From contig NC_014221.1 in NCBI RefSeq assembly GCF_000092425.1, forward strand, positions 90,001 to 154,000: a DNA stretch of 64,000 bases, written 5' to 3'. The stretch is from Truepera radiovictrix DSM 17093 (GTDB lineage Bacteria > Deinococcota > Deinococci > Deinococcales > Trueperaceae). A program made the translations under genes and the position numbers. Positions 36,836 to 46,116 of the stretch are shown here, in pieces. Every line of letters begins with the position of its first letter. Position 1 is the first letter of the stretch. The notes beneath the pieces were generated by a model, which did no database searches, was not told where the DNA came from, and worked only from the letters and a program-made list of their open reading frames with translations.

Positions 36836-37233
36836 GCCCCCACCCTTTGCGCCAGCGGCGGGACCGGCACCGGTTTGCCGTCGTCACCGAGCGCCACCAG
36901 GGTAAAGGCGCCGCGGCAGGCGAGCTCGCGCCCCTCGCGCTCCATCGGTTCGATCCACATCTCGACGGCGACCTCGAGCGAGGTGCGGCCGGTGCGCGCG
37001 ACCTGCGCCACGAGCTCGACGATCGACCCTTCGGGGACGGGGCGCCGAAACGACAGGTCGCTCGAGTGCACGGTGACCACCCGGCGGCGGCAGTAGCGGG
37101 TGGCGCAGATAAAGGCGGCTTGGTCCATCCAGGCCATCGCCTGACCACCGAAGAGGGTGTGGTAGTGGTTGGTGTCGCTTGGAAAGACGGGGTGGACGAG
37201 CCGCGTCTCGGCGGCTCTGGTGGTTGTGGGCAT
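36832..37233 (-). CDS. Acyl-CoA thioesterase, hotdog fold (YciA/BFIT type)
   Basis: 133-aa hotdog protein: VFPSDTNHYHTLFGGQAMAWMDQAAF carries the conserved Asn/His-rich start and Gly-Gly, followed by VVTVHSSDLSFRRPVPEGSI. The family hydrolyses acyl-CoAs. ATG 37233 has GGGGGAG upstream. It is first in the operon with nrdA and nrdB and next after the cobalamin riboswitch; its link to nucleotide reduction is not obvious. Confidence 0.87.
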   Translation of the reverse strand: MPTTTRAAETRLVHPVFPSDTNHYHTLFGGQAMAWMDQAAFICATRYCRRRVVTVHSSDLSFRRPVPEGSIVELVAQVARTGRTSLEVAVEMWIEPMEREGRELACRGAFTLVALGDDGKPVPVPPLAQRVGA

Positions 37234-37419
37234 AGACTCCCCCTCGCTCGGAGACGTCCGAACGTCCGGCGCGCTGACGAGCGCCGTGCACAGCTCACGT
37301 GAGCGGTCGACGGGTTGCAGCGGTTGAGATTGCAGCGGGTGGGTGTCCCAGCTGGCCGCGCGCGGCGGCGAGCGGGCGCGCAAGGGTCTAGGGTCCTGCC
37401 ATCGGCCACCTCTTTCGCC

Positions 37420-37615
37420 TCTGACGCGGAGGCTACAGGGTTACGCCGCACCGTGGGTACTCGGGCTTCGCTTGGTGACCCAAGCGTTACCGTTGCGCGA
37501 CAGCGCCGGACTCTCACCGGTCTTCCCCCAAGGCGTCCGTCGGCCGAGGGCCATGGACGACCGAGCGGTGCGGCGGCTGCTACAACTAGCAGCAGGTAAA
37601 GAGCACCCTACAACA
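37420..37615 (-). promoter_or_regulatory. Cobalamin riboswitch
   Basis: On the minus strand this region reads as a B12 riboswitch. It has GGGGGAAGACCGGTGAGAG, then AGTCCGGCGCTG (37500-37532), GCGCAACGGTAA (37487-37498) and GAAGCCCGAGTACC (37456-37469), matching the conserved GGGAA-GGTGNNAATCC-GC-GCNACTGTNA-AGNC-GANACC order. A 5' GGTGC element and stem-loops lie at about 37540-37610. It is about 200 bases upstream of the thioesterase-nrdA-nrdB operon and directed at it. A hairpin at 37417-37433 may belong to the expression platform. Confidence 0.88.
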
Positions 37616-37703
37616 TGTGGTTGGGCTTGGCAAGCGGTCGCCCGGAGCCTCCCGGGCCGCAGCGCGCGGGACGTTTATCCCCCTAGCGCGGCGCGCGGCC
37701 TGT

Positions 37704-37709
37704 TAGGAT
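37704..37709 (+). promoter_or_regulatory. -10 element for the small membrane protein gene
   Basis: TAGGAT, 10 bases before the ATG at 37720. Confidence 0.35.
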
Positions 37710-37719
37710 ACGCAGCGAG

Positions 37720-38070
37720 ATGAGCGCCAGGGGTTGGTGGAGGTCGGGTGCGTGGACGCCGGACGTGGGGACGTCGCTCCGCCGCGGCTTCCGCGTGGGC
37801 GTGGCCGGTTACGCGCTCGCCTTTCTCGTCACCGCGCTGCTGCTCGCCCCCCTGATCGCGGACAGCTGCAGCTTCGGCCTTCACCCCCATAGCGACGCCC
37901 AAGCACACCACCTCTGCGCCACGGTTTCGGTGGCCTCAGCTGAGGCGACGGTCGACGCGCCGAAGCCTCAGCTGAGCCGCGTTGGCGTGCGCCCCAGGGG
38001 CGGCGTGCAGTACCTCGAGCGCCGCACCCCACCCCGCGCCAACGGTTCGCGCGCCCCCCCTGTCGCCTAG
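37720..38070 (+). CDS. Small membrane protein with His/Cys-rich segment, unknown
   Basis: 116-aa protein with one clear membrane helix (VGVAGYALAFLVTALLLAPLI) followed by DSCSFGLHPHSDAQAHHLC, a stretch with two Cys and four His that could bind a metal or haem. The C-terminal third is basic and disordered. It lies just upstream of a haem-type uptake operon, which suggests a role in metal or haem handling, but this is inference. I do not recognise the family. Confidence 0.55.
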   Translation: MSARGWWRSGAWTPDVGTSLRRGFRVGVAGYALAFLVTALLLAPLIADSCSFGLHPHSDAQAHHLCATVSVASAEATVDAPKPQLSRVGVRPRGGVQYLERRTPPRANGSRAPPVA

Positions 38071-38326
38071 CGCACGCCCCTCCACAAAGACCAAACGGGA
38101 GCCGTACCGCGGCTACCCCTATGCCGGTGCCGTCGTCCGCGCACCCGCACCGCTGGCGCGGCTCACGGAGCCACGCCCCATACCCGCATCTGGCACGGGT
38201 CGACGGCGTCTACCTGCGGCGTCTTTACACCGGCGCCACCCCGGCGCGGTGAACGCGCGCCGAGACCTCGCTGCAGCGCCGCGCTCACCGCGCGCGCTAC
38301 GTGCCTATGGCGAAAGGAACCCCTTG
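38071..38326 (+). other. Gap before the haem-uptake operon
   Basis: 256 bases upstream of the first binding-protein gene. The reading frame is open through it, but composition and sequence do not look like protein; it probably holds the operon promoter. No riboswitch pattern is visible. Confidence 0.4.
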
Positions 38327-39268
38327 ATGAACGTCTTGTCCGTTTGCCCCCCGCTTCGCGCCCTGCTCGTCGCCCTCGCCGTCCTCGCCCCGGCGCCCGC
38401 CGTCGCCGCGGGCGCTATGGGCGCTGCGGTGCCGCCCGAAGCGCGCATCGTCAGCCTGCACTTCTACGCCACCGAGGCGCTCTTGGAGCTCGGCCTGAGC
38501 GAGCAGGTCGTCGGGATCGACATCATGTCGCGCAGCTACTACGACGCTGCGCTTGACCGCAGCTTTGCAGAGCTGCCCGTCATCGGTCACTGGGCCGACC
38601 TAAGCGCCGAGAGCGTGCTCGCGCTGCAGCCGACGCTCGTCGTCGGGACCGAGCGGAGCGGCCCCGAGACGGCGGTGCGGCAGCTCCAGGGGGCGACCGA
38701 GGTGCTCCTATTGGACCCGCGCGACGACCTTGCGGGGGCGCTGGCGCGGGTCGGGCAGCTCGCGGCCCACCTCGGGCTCGAGGGGCGCGCGGCGGCGCTC
38801 GAAGCCGAGATGGCGGCGGTGCGCGCCGAGCTCGCCGCGCGCACGGCCGCGGTCGAGCCCGTCGGCGCCCTCGCGCTCGCTTCGCACGGCGGCGTCGAAC
38901 GGGTCTGCGGGCGCGGGCCGCACGAGACGCTGCTCGAGCTCGCCGGCCTCACGAACCTCGCGCCGCAGGTGAGCGCCTGCGAGGAGCTGAGCCGCGAGGC
39001 GCTCGTCGGGATCGACGCCGAGGTGCTGGTGTTCTCCAACCCCGAGACCTTCGACTTTTTCGGCGGGCACGAGGGGCTGAGCGCCCACCCGGTCTTCGGT
39101 CGCACCGAGGCGGTGCGCCAGGAGCGCTACATCGTCCTGGGGAGCGCCGAGCAGGTGCTGGGCGTCGGGTTGCGCACCCCGAGCTTTGCGCTGGCGCTGC
39201 ACGAGGCGGTCTACGGCCACGAGGGTCCGGTCGTGATCGAGCGCGATTTGGCGGTGGCGCCGCTATGA
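38327..39268 (+). CDS. Haem-type ABC transporter substrate-binding protein 1 (HmuT-like)
   Basis: 313-aa periplasmic binding protein of the BtuF/HmuT class. A signal peptide (LRALLVALAVLAPAPAVAAG) precedes ARIVSLHFYATEALLELGLSEQVVG. Two lobes joined by a long helix are expected. A Cys pair (VCGRGPHETL and SACEEL) is shared with the next gene. ATG 38327 has AAAGGA upstream. The stop overlaps the next start by 4 bases. Confidence 0.82.
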   Translation: MNVLSVCPPLRALLVALAVLAPAPAVAAGAMGAAVPPEARIVSLHFYATEALLELGLSEQVVGIDIMSRSYYDAALDRSFAELPVIGHWADLSAESVLALQPTLVVGTERSGPETAVRQLQGATEVLLLDPRDDLAGALARVGQLAAHLGLEGRAAALEAEMAAVRAELAARTAAVEPVGALALASHGGVERVCGRGPHETLLELAGLTNLAPQVSACEELSREALVGIDAEVLVFSNPETFDFFGGHEGLSAHPVFGRTEAVRQERYIVLGSAEQVLGVGLRTPSFALALHEAVYGHEGPVVIERDLAVAPL

Positions 39269-40179
39269 GGCGCTACCTAATGGGGGTCGTTTGCGCAGCG
39301 CTGGTTGCGTTGCTGGGCTCGGCGCTGGCCCAAGAGCGCATCGTCAGCCTCCACCAGAAGACGACCGACGTGCTTTTCGACCTTGGGTTGGCCGAGGCGG
39401 TCGTCGGCCGCAGCTTCCACTCGAGCCCCTTCGTCGACCCCGCGTCGGGCGTGAGCGCCGAAGACCTTCCCGACATCGGTTTCGAGTTTAACGTGAGCGC
39501 CGAGGCGGTCCTCGCGCTCTCGCCCACCCTCATCGTCGGCACCGAGGACAACGGCCCGCCGCAGGCGATAGCGCAGCTGCGGGGCGCGGGCGTGCCCGTG
39601 CTGCTGGTGAGCGCTCAGAGCGACCTGGAGGGGAGCGCCGCGCGTATCCGGGAGATCGCCGCGGCGCTGGGGGTGAGTGGGCGCGGCGAGGCGCTCCTCG
39701 AGCGGCTCGAGGCGCAGCGCCAGGCGTTGGAAGCGCGCCTCGCCGCCACCCCCGAGCGCGTCGGCGGCCTCGTGATGGTCGGCTGGTCGGGGGCGCCGCA
39801 GGCCTGCGGCGGCGATTCCGACTTTCACGCCATGTACGTTCTGGCGGGCGGCCACAACCTGTTAGAGGCGCTTAACGGCTGTCCGGAGATCAACCCCGAG
39901 GCGTTGCCCGAACTACCGGTCGATGTCCTTTTCTTCCCCGCCCTCAGCCAGTACGAAGCGGTCGGCGGCGTCGCCGGTCTGCGCGCGCGACCTGGCTTCG
40001 CCCAGCTGCGCGCGGTGCAAACGGGGCGCGCGGTGATCATGGAGAGCCCAGCTTTTCGCGGTATGGGAGCGAGTGCGCCGCGGTTTGCTCAGGCGATCCA
40101 CGAAGCGCTCTATGAGCACGGCGGGGTCGTGCTGGTGACGCCAGAGGGCGCCGTAACCCCCTACGCCGAGGCGCCGTGA
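39265..40179 (+). CDS. Haem-type ABC transporter substrate-binding protein 2 (HmuT-like)
   Basis: 304-aa paralogue of the protein just upstream, with signal peptide (VCAALVALLGSALA) and ERIVSLHQKTTDVLFDLGLAEAVVG. The Cys pair appears again as QACGGDSDFHAMYVL and NGCPEINPEAL. Both proteins read as bona fide binding proteins, so they may bind different ligands or work in relay with the one permease. Four-base overlaps link it to both neighbours. Confidence 0.82.
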   Translation: MRRYLMGVVCAALVALLGSALAQERIVSLHQKTTDVLFDLGLAEAVVGRSFHSSPFVDPASGVSAEDLPDIGFEFNVSAEAVLALSPTLIVGTEDNGPPQAIAQLRGAGVPVLLVSAQSDLEGSAARIREIAAALGVSGRGEALLERLEAQRQALEARLAATPERVGGLVMVGWSGAPQACGGDSDFHAMYVLAGGHNLLEALNGCPEINPEALPELPVDVLFFPALSQYEAVGGVAGLRARPGFAQLRAVQTGRAVIMESPAFRGMGASAPRFAQAIHEALYEHGGVVLVTPEGAVTPYAEAP

Positions 40180-41207
40180 GCGCGCGCTACCGCACGGCGC
40201 TCGTGGGCTGCGCGCTCGCGCTCCCGCCGGCGCTGCTGCTGGCCGCGGGGCTGGGCGCCTTTTACATCCCGCCCCTTGAGATCCCGCGGGTGCTGCTCGA
40301 GCGCGGACTCGGCTACGAGGTGCTGACGCAGATCCGCCTGCCCCGCGTGCTGATGACCGCGCTTGTCGGCGCCGGGCTGGCGGTGGCGGGGGCGGTCTTG
40401 CAGGGGCTCTTTCGCAACCCGCTGGCCGAGCCGAGCTTGATCGGCGTGAGCTCGGGCGCCGCGCTGGGGGCCGCGGTGTGGATCGTGCTCCTGGGCGGGG
40501 GTTTCGGCTCCGGTCAGCCGGTGCGGGCGAGCGCGGCCTTTCAGTGGGGGTTGCCCCTCGCTGCCTTCGTCGGCGCTTGCGTGACCACGCTGCTGGTGTG
40601 GCGCGTCGCGCGAACGGGCGGGCGCACGCTGGTCGTGAGCTTGCTGCTAGCGGGGATCGCCATGAACAGCTTGGCGGGTGCGGGCATCGGCCTGATGCAG
40701 TTTTTCGCCGACGACCAGCAGCTGCGCAGCTTCGTCTTCTGGACGCTGGGCGGTTTTAACCGGGTGAGCTGGCGCGAGTTCTGGGTCGCTGCGCCCCTTA
40801 TCGCGCTCGCGCTGGCGCTCCTGCTGCGCCAAGGGAGGCGCCTCAACGCGCTCGTGCTCGGCGAGTCCGAGGCCTATCTGCTGGGCGTCCAGGTCGAGCG
40901 GGTCAAACGGCGGGCGGTCGTCTTGAGCGCGCTGCTGGTCGGTGCGAGCGTCGCGGTCGCCGGGGTGATCGGTTTCGTGGGGCTGGTGGTGCCGCACATG
41001 TTCCGGCTCGTCGCTGGCCCCGACCACCGCTACTTGCTGCCCGGTGCGGCGCTCATGGGCGCGAGCTTGCTGCTCGTGGCCGACGTGCTCTGCCGCACCC
41101 TGCTGGTTCCGGCCGAGCTGCCCATCGGCATCCTCACTGCGCTCGTCGGCGGCCCCTTTTTCATCTACCTGCTCACCGTTCAGCAGCGCGAGGTGCTGCG
41201 TGCTTGA
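40176..41207 (+). CDS. FecCD-family ABC permease (HmuU-like)
   Basis: 343-aa inner-membrane permease with about ten helices. Family features are IRLPRVLMTALVGAGLAVAGAVLQGLFRNPLAEPSLIGVSSGA in successive parts and GFVGLVVPHMFRLVAGPDHRYLLP near the C-terminus. Transports haem, B12 or siderophores. Start GTG overlaps the upstream stop (GTGA). Its own end overlaps the ATPase start by 8 bases. Confidence 0.92.
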   Translation: MSARYRTALVGCALALPPALLLAAGLGAFYIPPLEIPRVLLERGLGYEVLTQIRLPRVLMTALVGAGLAVAGAVLQGLFRNPLAEPSLIGVSSGAALGAAVWIVLLGGGFGSGQPVRASAAFQWGLPLAAFVGACVTTLLVWRVARTGGRTLVVSLLLAGIAMNSLAGAGIGLMQFFADDQQLRSFVFWTLGGFNRVSWREFWVAAPLIALALALLLRQGRRLNALVLGESEAYLLGVQVERVKRRAVVLSALLVGASVAVAGVIGFVGLVVPHMFRLVAGPDHRYLLPGAALMGASLLLVADVLCRTLLVPAELPIGILTALVGGPFFIYLLTVQQREVLRA

Positions 41208-42009
41208 GGTGTCGGGGCTCGGTTACCGCGCCGCGGGGCGCTGGTTGGTGCGCGACGTCGCGCTGCAGGTGCCGGCGGGGGAGTTCTGCGCCATCTTGGG
41301 GCCCAACGGGGCGGGCAAAACGACCCTGCTGCGCCTGCTCTCCGGCGAGCTTACCCCCAGCCGCGGCGCGGTGCAGCTGTTGGGCAGACCGCTGAGCAGC
41401 TACGCGCCCCTGGCGCTCGCCCAGCAGCGCGCGCTGCTCAGCCAGAAGCGGCACCTCGAGTTCCCCTTCCGCGCCCTCGAGGTGGTGATGCTCGGCCGCT
41501 TGCCGCACCAGGCGCGTGGGCACGAGACGCCGCGCGACCGCGCCGTCGTCGCCGAGAGCCTGACGCGGGTCGAGGCGCAAGGGCTCTCCGAACGCGTCTA
41601 CCCGAGCCTCTCCGGGGGCGAGGCGAGCCGCGTCGACCTAGCGCGCGTCTTGGCCCAAGAGCCGCAGCTGCTGCTGCTCGACGAACCGACCAATCACCTC
41701 GACCCGCGCCATCAGCTGGCGGTGTTGGCGCTGGCGCGGGAGCTCGCCGCCGGCGGTTGCGCGGTTATCGCCACCATGCACGACCTGAACCTAGCGGCGC
41801 GCTTCGCCGACCGCCTGGTGCTGATGCACCGCGGCGAGGTGGTGAGCCTCGGGAGCGCGAGCGAGGTCCTGACCGAAGACCGGTTGCGCAGCGTCTACGG
41901 CGTCGAGGCCCAGGTGACGCAGCTGCGCGGCCGCCCGCTGGTGGTCCTCGAGGGGGCGACGCCGCGCGACCCGCAACCCCATGACCCGCACGCCCTCGTC
42001 AGCGTTTAG
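41200..42009 (+). CDS. ABC transporter ATPase (HmuV-like)
   Basis: 269-aa ATP-binding subunit: Walker A GPNGAGKTT (34-42), signature LSGGEASRVDLARVLAQ, Walker B LLLLDEPTNHLDP and the H-loop in TMHDLNLAAR. It resembles haem-importer ATPases. The frame-correct start is GTG 41200, inside the end of the permease gene. Confidence 0.9.
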   Translation: MLEVSGLGYRAAGRWLVRDVALQVPAGEFCAILGPNGAGKTTLLRLLSGELTPSRGAVQLLGRPLSSYAPLALAQQRALLSQKRHLEFPFRALEVVMLGRLPHQARGHETPRDRAVVAESLTRVEAQGLSERVYPSLSGGEASRVDLARVLAQEPQLLLLDEPTNHLDPRHQLAVLALARELAAGGCAVIATMHDLNLAARFADRLVLMHRGEVVSLGSASEVLTEDRLRSVYGVEAQVTQLRGRPLVVLEGATPRDPQPHDPHALVSV

Positions 42010-42027
42010 ACGCCAGAAGGAGAGACG

Positions 42028-42621
42028 ATGATCGTTGCCATGAACCGGTTCTACCTCCACGACCCCTGGGCCGAGCGGTTGCGCCGGCGCTTTTTGGGGC
42101 TCGAGCCCTCCGACCACGCGCACGCCCCGCCAGCGGGGCTCTTGCGCAGCTGCATGCTCGTGCCCCGCTGCGGCGACCTGCCGCACGTCTCGGTGGCGCT
42201 GTGGGAGGACATGGCCGCCCTGCGCCGCTGGGTGCAGTCGGACGCCTTTAAGCGGAGCCACAGCCCCCAGAGCCCCAACCGCCTCCCCCCCGAGGCCTTT
42301 TCCCGGCGGCGCGAGCTCGAGCTCTACACCACCTCCGCCCCGCTCCCCGAGCTGAACGCCGGCGTGGTGAGCTTGTGCCGCGTGCGCCCCCAGGGGGCGC
42401 AGCCGCCGCGCAGCGCTTCAGAGCGCGGGCTCCCCCTGACCCCCATGGGCGCCGGCCAACCGTGGGTGCTCCTCGACGTGTGGCGCGACCTCAGCTGGGC
42501 GCTCGCCGCCGCCGAGCACTACGAAGGCGCGGTGGGGGAAACGGGCGAGGTGAGGCTCGAGGTCTACCCGCAGGTGCTCGTCAAACCCGCAGCGCCCTAC
42601 GCGAGCGCCTCCGAAGCGTAG
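42028..42621 (+). CDS. IsdG-like haem-degrading monooxygenase (ABM domain)
   Basis: 197-aa protein with an ABM-type ferredoxin-like fold at the N-terminus: MIVAMNRFYLHDPWAERLRRRF and SVALWEDMAALRRWVQSDAFKRSH, the latter like the W-x-S-EAFK-x-H pattern of IsdG/HmoB proteins. The C-terminal half may be a second, weaker ABM copy. The family splits haem to release iron. AAGGAGA precedes the ATG. As the last gene after the binding proteins, permease and ATPase, it points to haem as the cargo. Confidence 0.72.
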   Translation: MIVAMNRFYLHDPWAERLRRRFLGLEPSDHAHAPPAGLLRSCMLVPRCGDLPHVSVALWEDMAALRRWVQSDAFKRSHSPQSPNRLPPEAFSRRRELELYTTSAPLPELNAGVVSLCRVRPQGAQPPRSASERGLPLTPMGAGQPWVLLDVWRDLSWALAAAEHYEGAVGETGEVRLEVYPQVLVKPAAPYASASEA

Positions 42622-42656
42622 CGCGCAGCCTGTGGCCCATCACCCACGGGCTACGG

Positions 42657-43616
42657 CTAGTACCCGAGCGCTTTGTCGACCACGTGCGTGAGGGGCTCGC
42701 CGGCGCGGTAGCGCCGCAGGTTCTCGAGGAAGATCGCGAGCGCCCGCGCGTCGTAGTGCGGCGTGTCGCCCGAGGTGTGCGGCGTGATGATGACGTTCTC
42801 CAGCTCCCAGAGGGGCGAACTCTCCGGCAGCGGCTCCTCCTCGAAGACGTCCAAACCGGCGCCGGCGATCCACCCCTCTTGCAGCGCGCGCACGAGCGCC
42901 CCCTCGTCGACGAGCCCGCCGCGCCCGATGTTGACGAGGTGGGCGCTCCCCTTCATCCGCCGCAGCTCGCCCTCGGTGATGACGTGGCGCGTGTCGCGGG
43001 TTAAAGGCAGCGTCAAGACGACGGCGTCGGCCTCGGGCAAGGCCGCGTGCAGGTCGCTAAGCGCGACCATCTCGTCGACGTGCGCCACCGGTCGGTCCGG
43101 GTTGCGCCGCACCCCGACGACGCGCATCCCAAACGCTTGGGCGAGCTGCGCGGTGCGCGCGCCGATAGCGCCCGTGCCGAGGAGCAGCATCGTCTGCCCC
43201 TGAAGCTCGAAAAAGGCACCACGGTCTGTGGGCCACCGGCGCGCGGCCTGGTCGCGCAGCGCCTTGGGAAGACCGCGCGCAAAGGCGAGCAAGTACGCAA
43301 AGATGTGCTCGCTAATCGGCACCGCGTGGATGCCCGAGACGTTGGTGAGCACGAAGTCTTTCGCCACCAGCTCGGGGTGCTTGAGGAGCCAGTCCGCCCC
43401 CGCCCCCCACTGCTGAAACCAGCGCAGACGCGGGGCGCGCTTCATGAGGTCGCGGGGAAAGGAGCCAACAGCCACCTCGATGTCCTCTAGGCGCGCTGTG
43501 ATCTCGGCGCGCTCGCGCGTAAAGACGACCTCTAAGCCCTCGGCCGCCCCCAGGATGGCCGCGCGCTGCTCGGGTGAGAAGCGGTCTTCGGAAAAGCCGA
43601 CGAGAAGAACCCTCAT
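42657..43616 (-). CDS. D-2-hydroxyacid dehydrogenase
   Basis: 319-aa NAD(P)-dependent oxidoreductase of the D-isomer-specific 2-hydroxyacid group. The nucleotide motif is LLLGTGAIGARTAQLAQAFG; active-site blocks are NIGRGGLVDEGAL (Arg), LDVFEEEPLP (Glu) and ITPHTSGDTP (His). Substrate is unknown, possibly a glyoxylate or phenylpyruvate-like acid. It is convergent with the haem operon and monocistronic. Confidence 0.92.
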   Translation of the reverse strand: MRVLLVGFSEDRFSPEQRAAILGAAEGLEVVFTRERAEITARLEDIEVAVGSFPRDLMKRAPRLRWFQQWGAGADWLLKHPELVAKDFVLTNVSGIHAVPISEHIFAYLLAFARGLPKALRDQAARRWPTDRGAFFELQGQTMLLLGTGAIGARTAQLAQAFGMRVVGVRRNPDRPVAHVDEMVALSDLHAALPEADAVVLTLPLTRDTRHVITEGELRRMKGSAHLVNIGRGGLVDEGALVRALQEGWIAGAGLDVFEEEPLPESSPLWELENVIITPHTSGDTPHYDARALAIFLENLRRYRAGEPLTHVVDKALGY

Positions 43617-43686
43617 GAGGCTCGAGTCTACTTTACTGTCGTTCTACTGACGCTGCTTGGGCGCTGACACACCATGAACCCTTCTT

Positions 43687-44585
<899 letters not shown>

Positions 44586-44589
<4 letters not shown>

Positions 44590-44768
44590 CGCTTGCCTGC
44601 GCGCAGCTCAGCGGCAGAAATGCGCAGCAGTTTGCCATCCTTTACCACGACGATTGCCGTATCGGTCTGAATGGCCGTTTGGCGCGCCATTGCCGCCGCG
44701 CGGCGTAGAGCAGCAAGCGAGCCGCGCAAGTCCGGATCTTTCGCCAGAGAAAGCTCCTGCTGTGTCAT
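44586..44768 (-). CDS. Small partner protein of the zeta-like kinase (possible antitoxin)
   Basis: 60-aa protein: an N-terminal helix-rich part (MTQQELSLAKDPDLRGSLAALRRAA), then short strands VVVKDGKLLRISAAELR. It starts by ATGA overlap with the zeta-like gene's stop and ends by GTGA overlap with the next gene. Its position suggests a chaperone or antitoxin for the kinase; no named family is recognised. Confidence 0.6.
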
Positions 44769-45295
44769 TGGTTTTCTCCCCACTCCAGTAGGACAGGCTC
44801 CGTTCCGCTATTGTCGTATATTGCCCATTTACTTACCGCCTGCCGGTAGTGTGGCAGGTTGCGGAGGCCTGACGTGAAGCGTCGGCGGATGACGGCTTCA
44901 GGGATACTGTGCCCGCCCTGACGCACCCGCTCGGCCACGCGGGCGAGGGCGGTCTCCACATTGGGCAGCATCAGAAAGAACAGATTGACCCGGTAGCCCT
45001 GAGCGCGCCACGCTTTGATGCGCCGAAGGTAGCTCAGGCTGGCGAGCGTAGTCTCGAAGGCGAAACTTTCACCGCGCTGCGTGTGCCGTTCGATTTCTTC
45101 CAGCATGAGCCGCCCGGCCTTGATGGCCGCTGTCTCCGGTGCGAACGGCGCGAGGCCTGCCGCGATCAAATCCGCGTTGATGAAGCGCGGCAACCCAGCC
45201 TCGGCGGGCAGGAACGAACGGGCGAAGGTGGTTTTGCCCGCGCCGTTTGGCCCAGCGATGATGATGATTTTCTCCCTCGACGCACCTCCCGGCAT
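44765..45295 (-). CDS. Zeta-toxin-like P-loop kinase
   Basis: 176-aa P-loop protein with Walker A GPNGAGKTT (15-23), Phe-Ile-Asn-Ala-Asp-Leu-Ile after it (zeta-type FINADLI), AFETTLAS in the substrate region, and RVAERVRQGGHSIPEAVIRRRF near the C-terminus. Zeta toxins phosphorylate UDP-GlcNAc; many chromosomal relatives are of unknown function. It lies one base after the methylase fragment's stop, inside an R-M operon. Confidence 0.83.
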   Translation of the reverse strand: MPGGASREKIIIIAGPNGAGKTTFARSFLPAEAGLPRFINADLIAAGLAPFAPETAAIKAGRLMLEEIERHTQRGESFAFETTLASLSYLRRIKAWRAQGYRVNLFFLMLPNVETALARVAERVRQGGHSIPEAVIRRRFTSGLRNLPHYRQAVSKWAIYDNSGTEPVLLEWGENQ

Positions 45296-45296
45296 C

Positions 45297-45950
<654 letters not shown>

Positions 45951-46116
45951 CGATGAAACGGCTTTCTGATGAGTGTTGTGGCAAGGCACAGGGGGCCCGC
46001 GGGTTTTTGCCGCTCTGGGACCGTTACGATCCTTGATAGGTGAGCCGGAAGAGGCGTTCCGGCTGGGCCGCGCCTGTCGACCATCTCATTCTACGGTTTC
46101 GGGTTAGAACACAGCG

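Noticed and set aside
38071-38326. Second riboswitch before the haem operon
   Set aside because: I looked for cobalamin-type conserved blocks here and found none.
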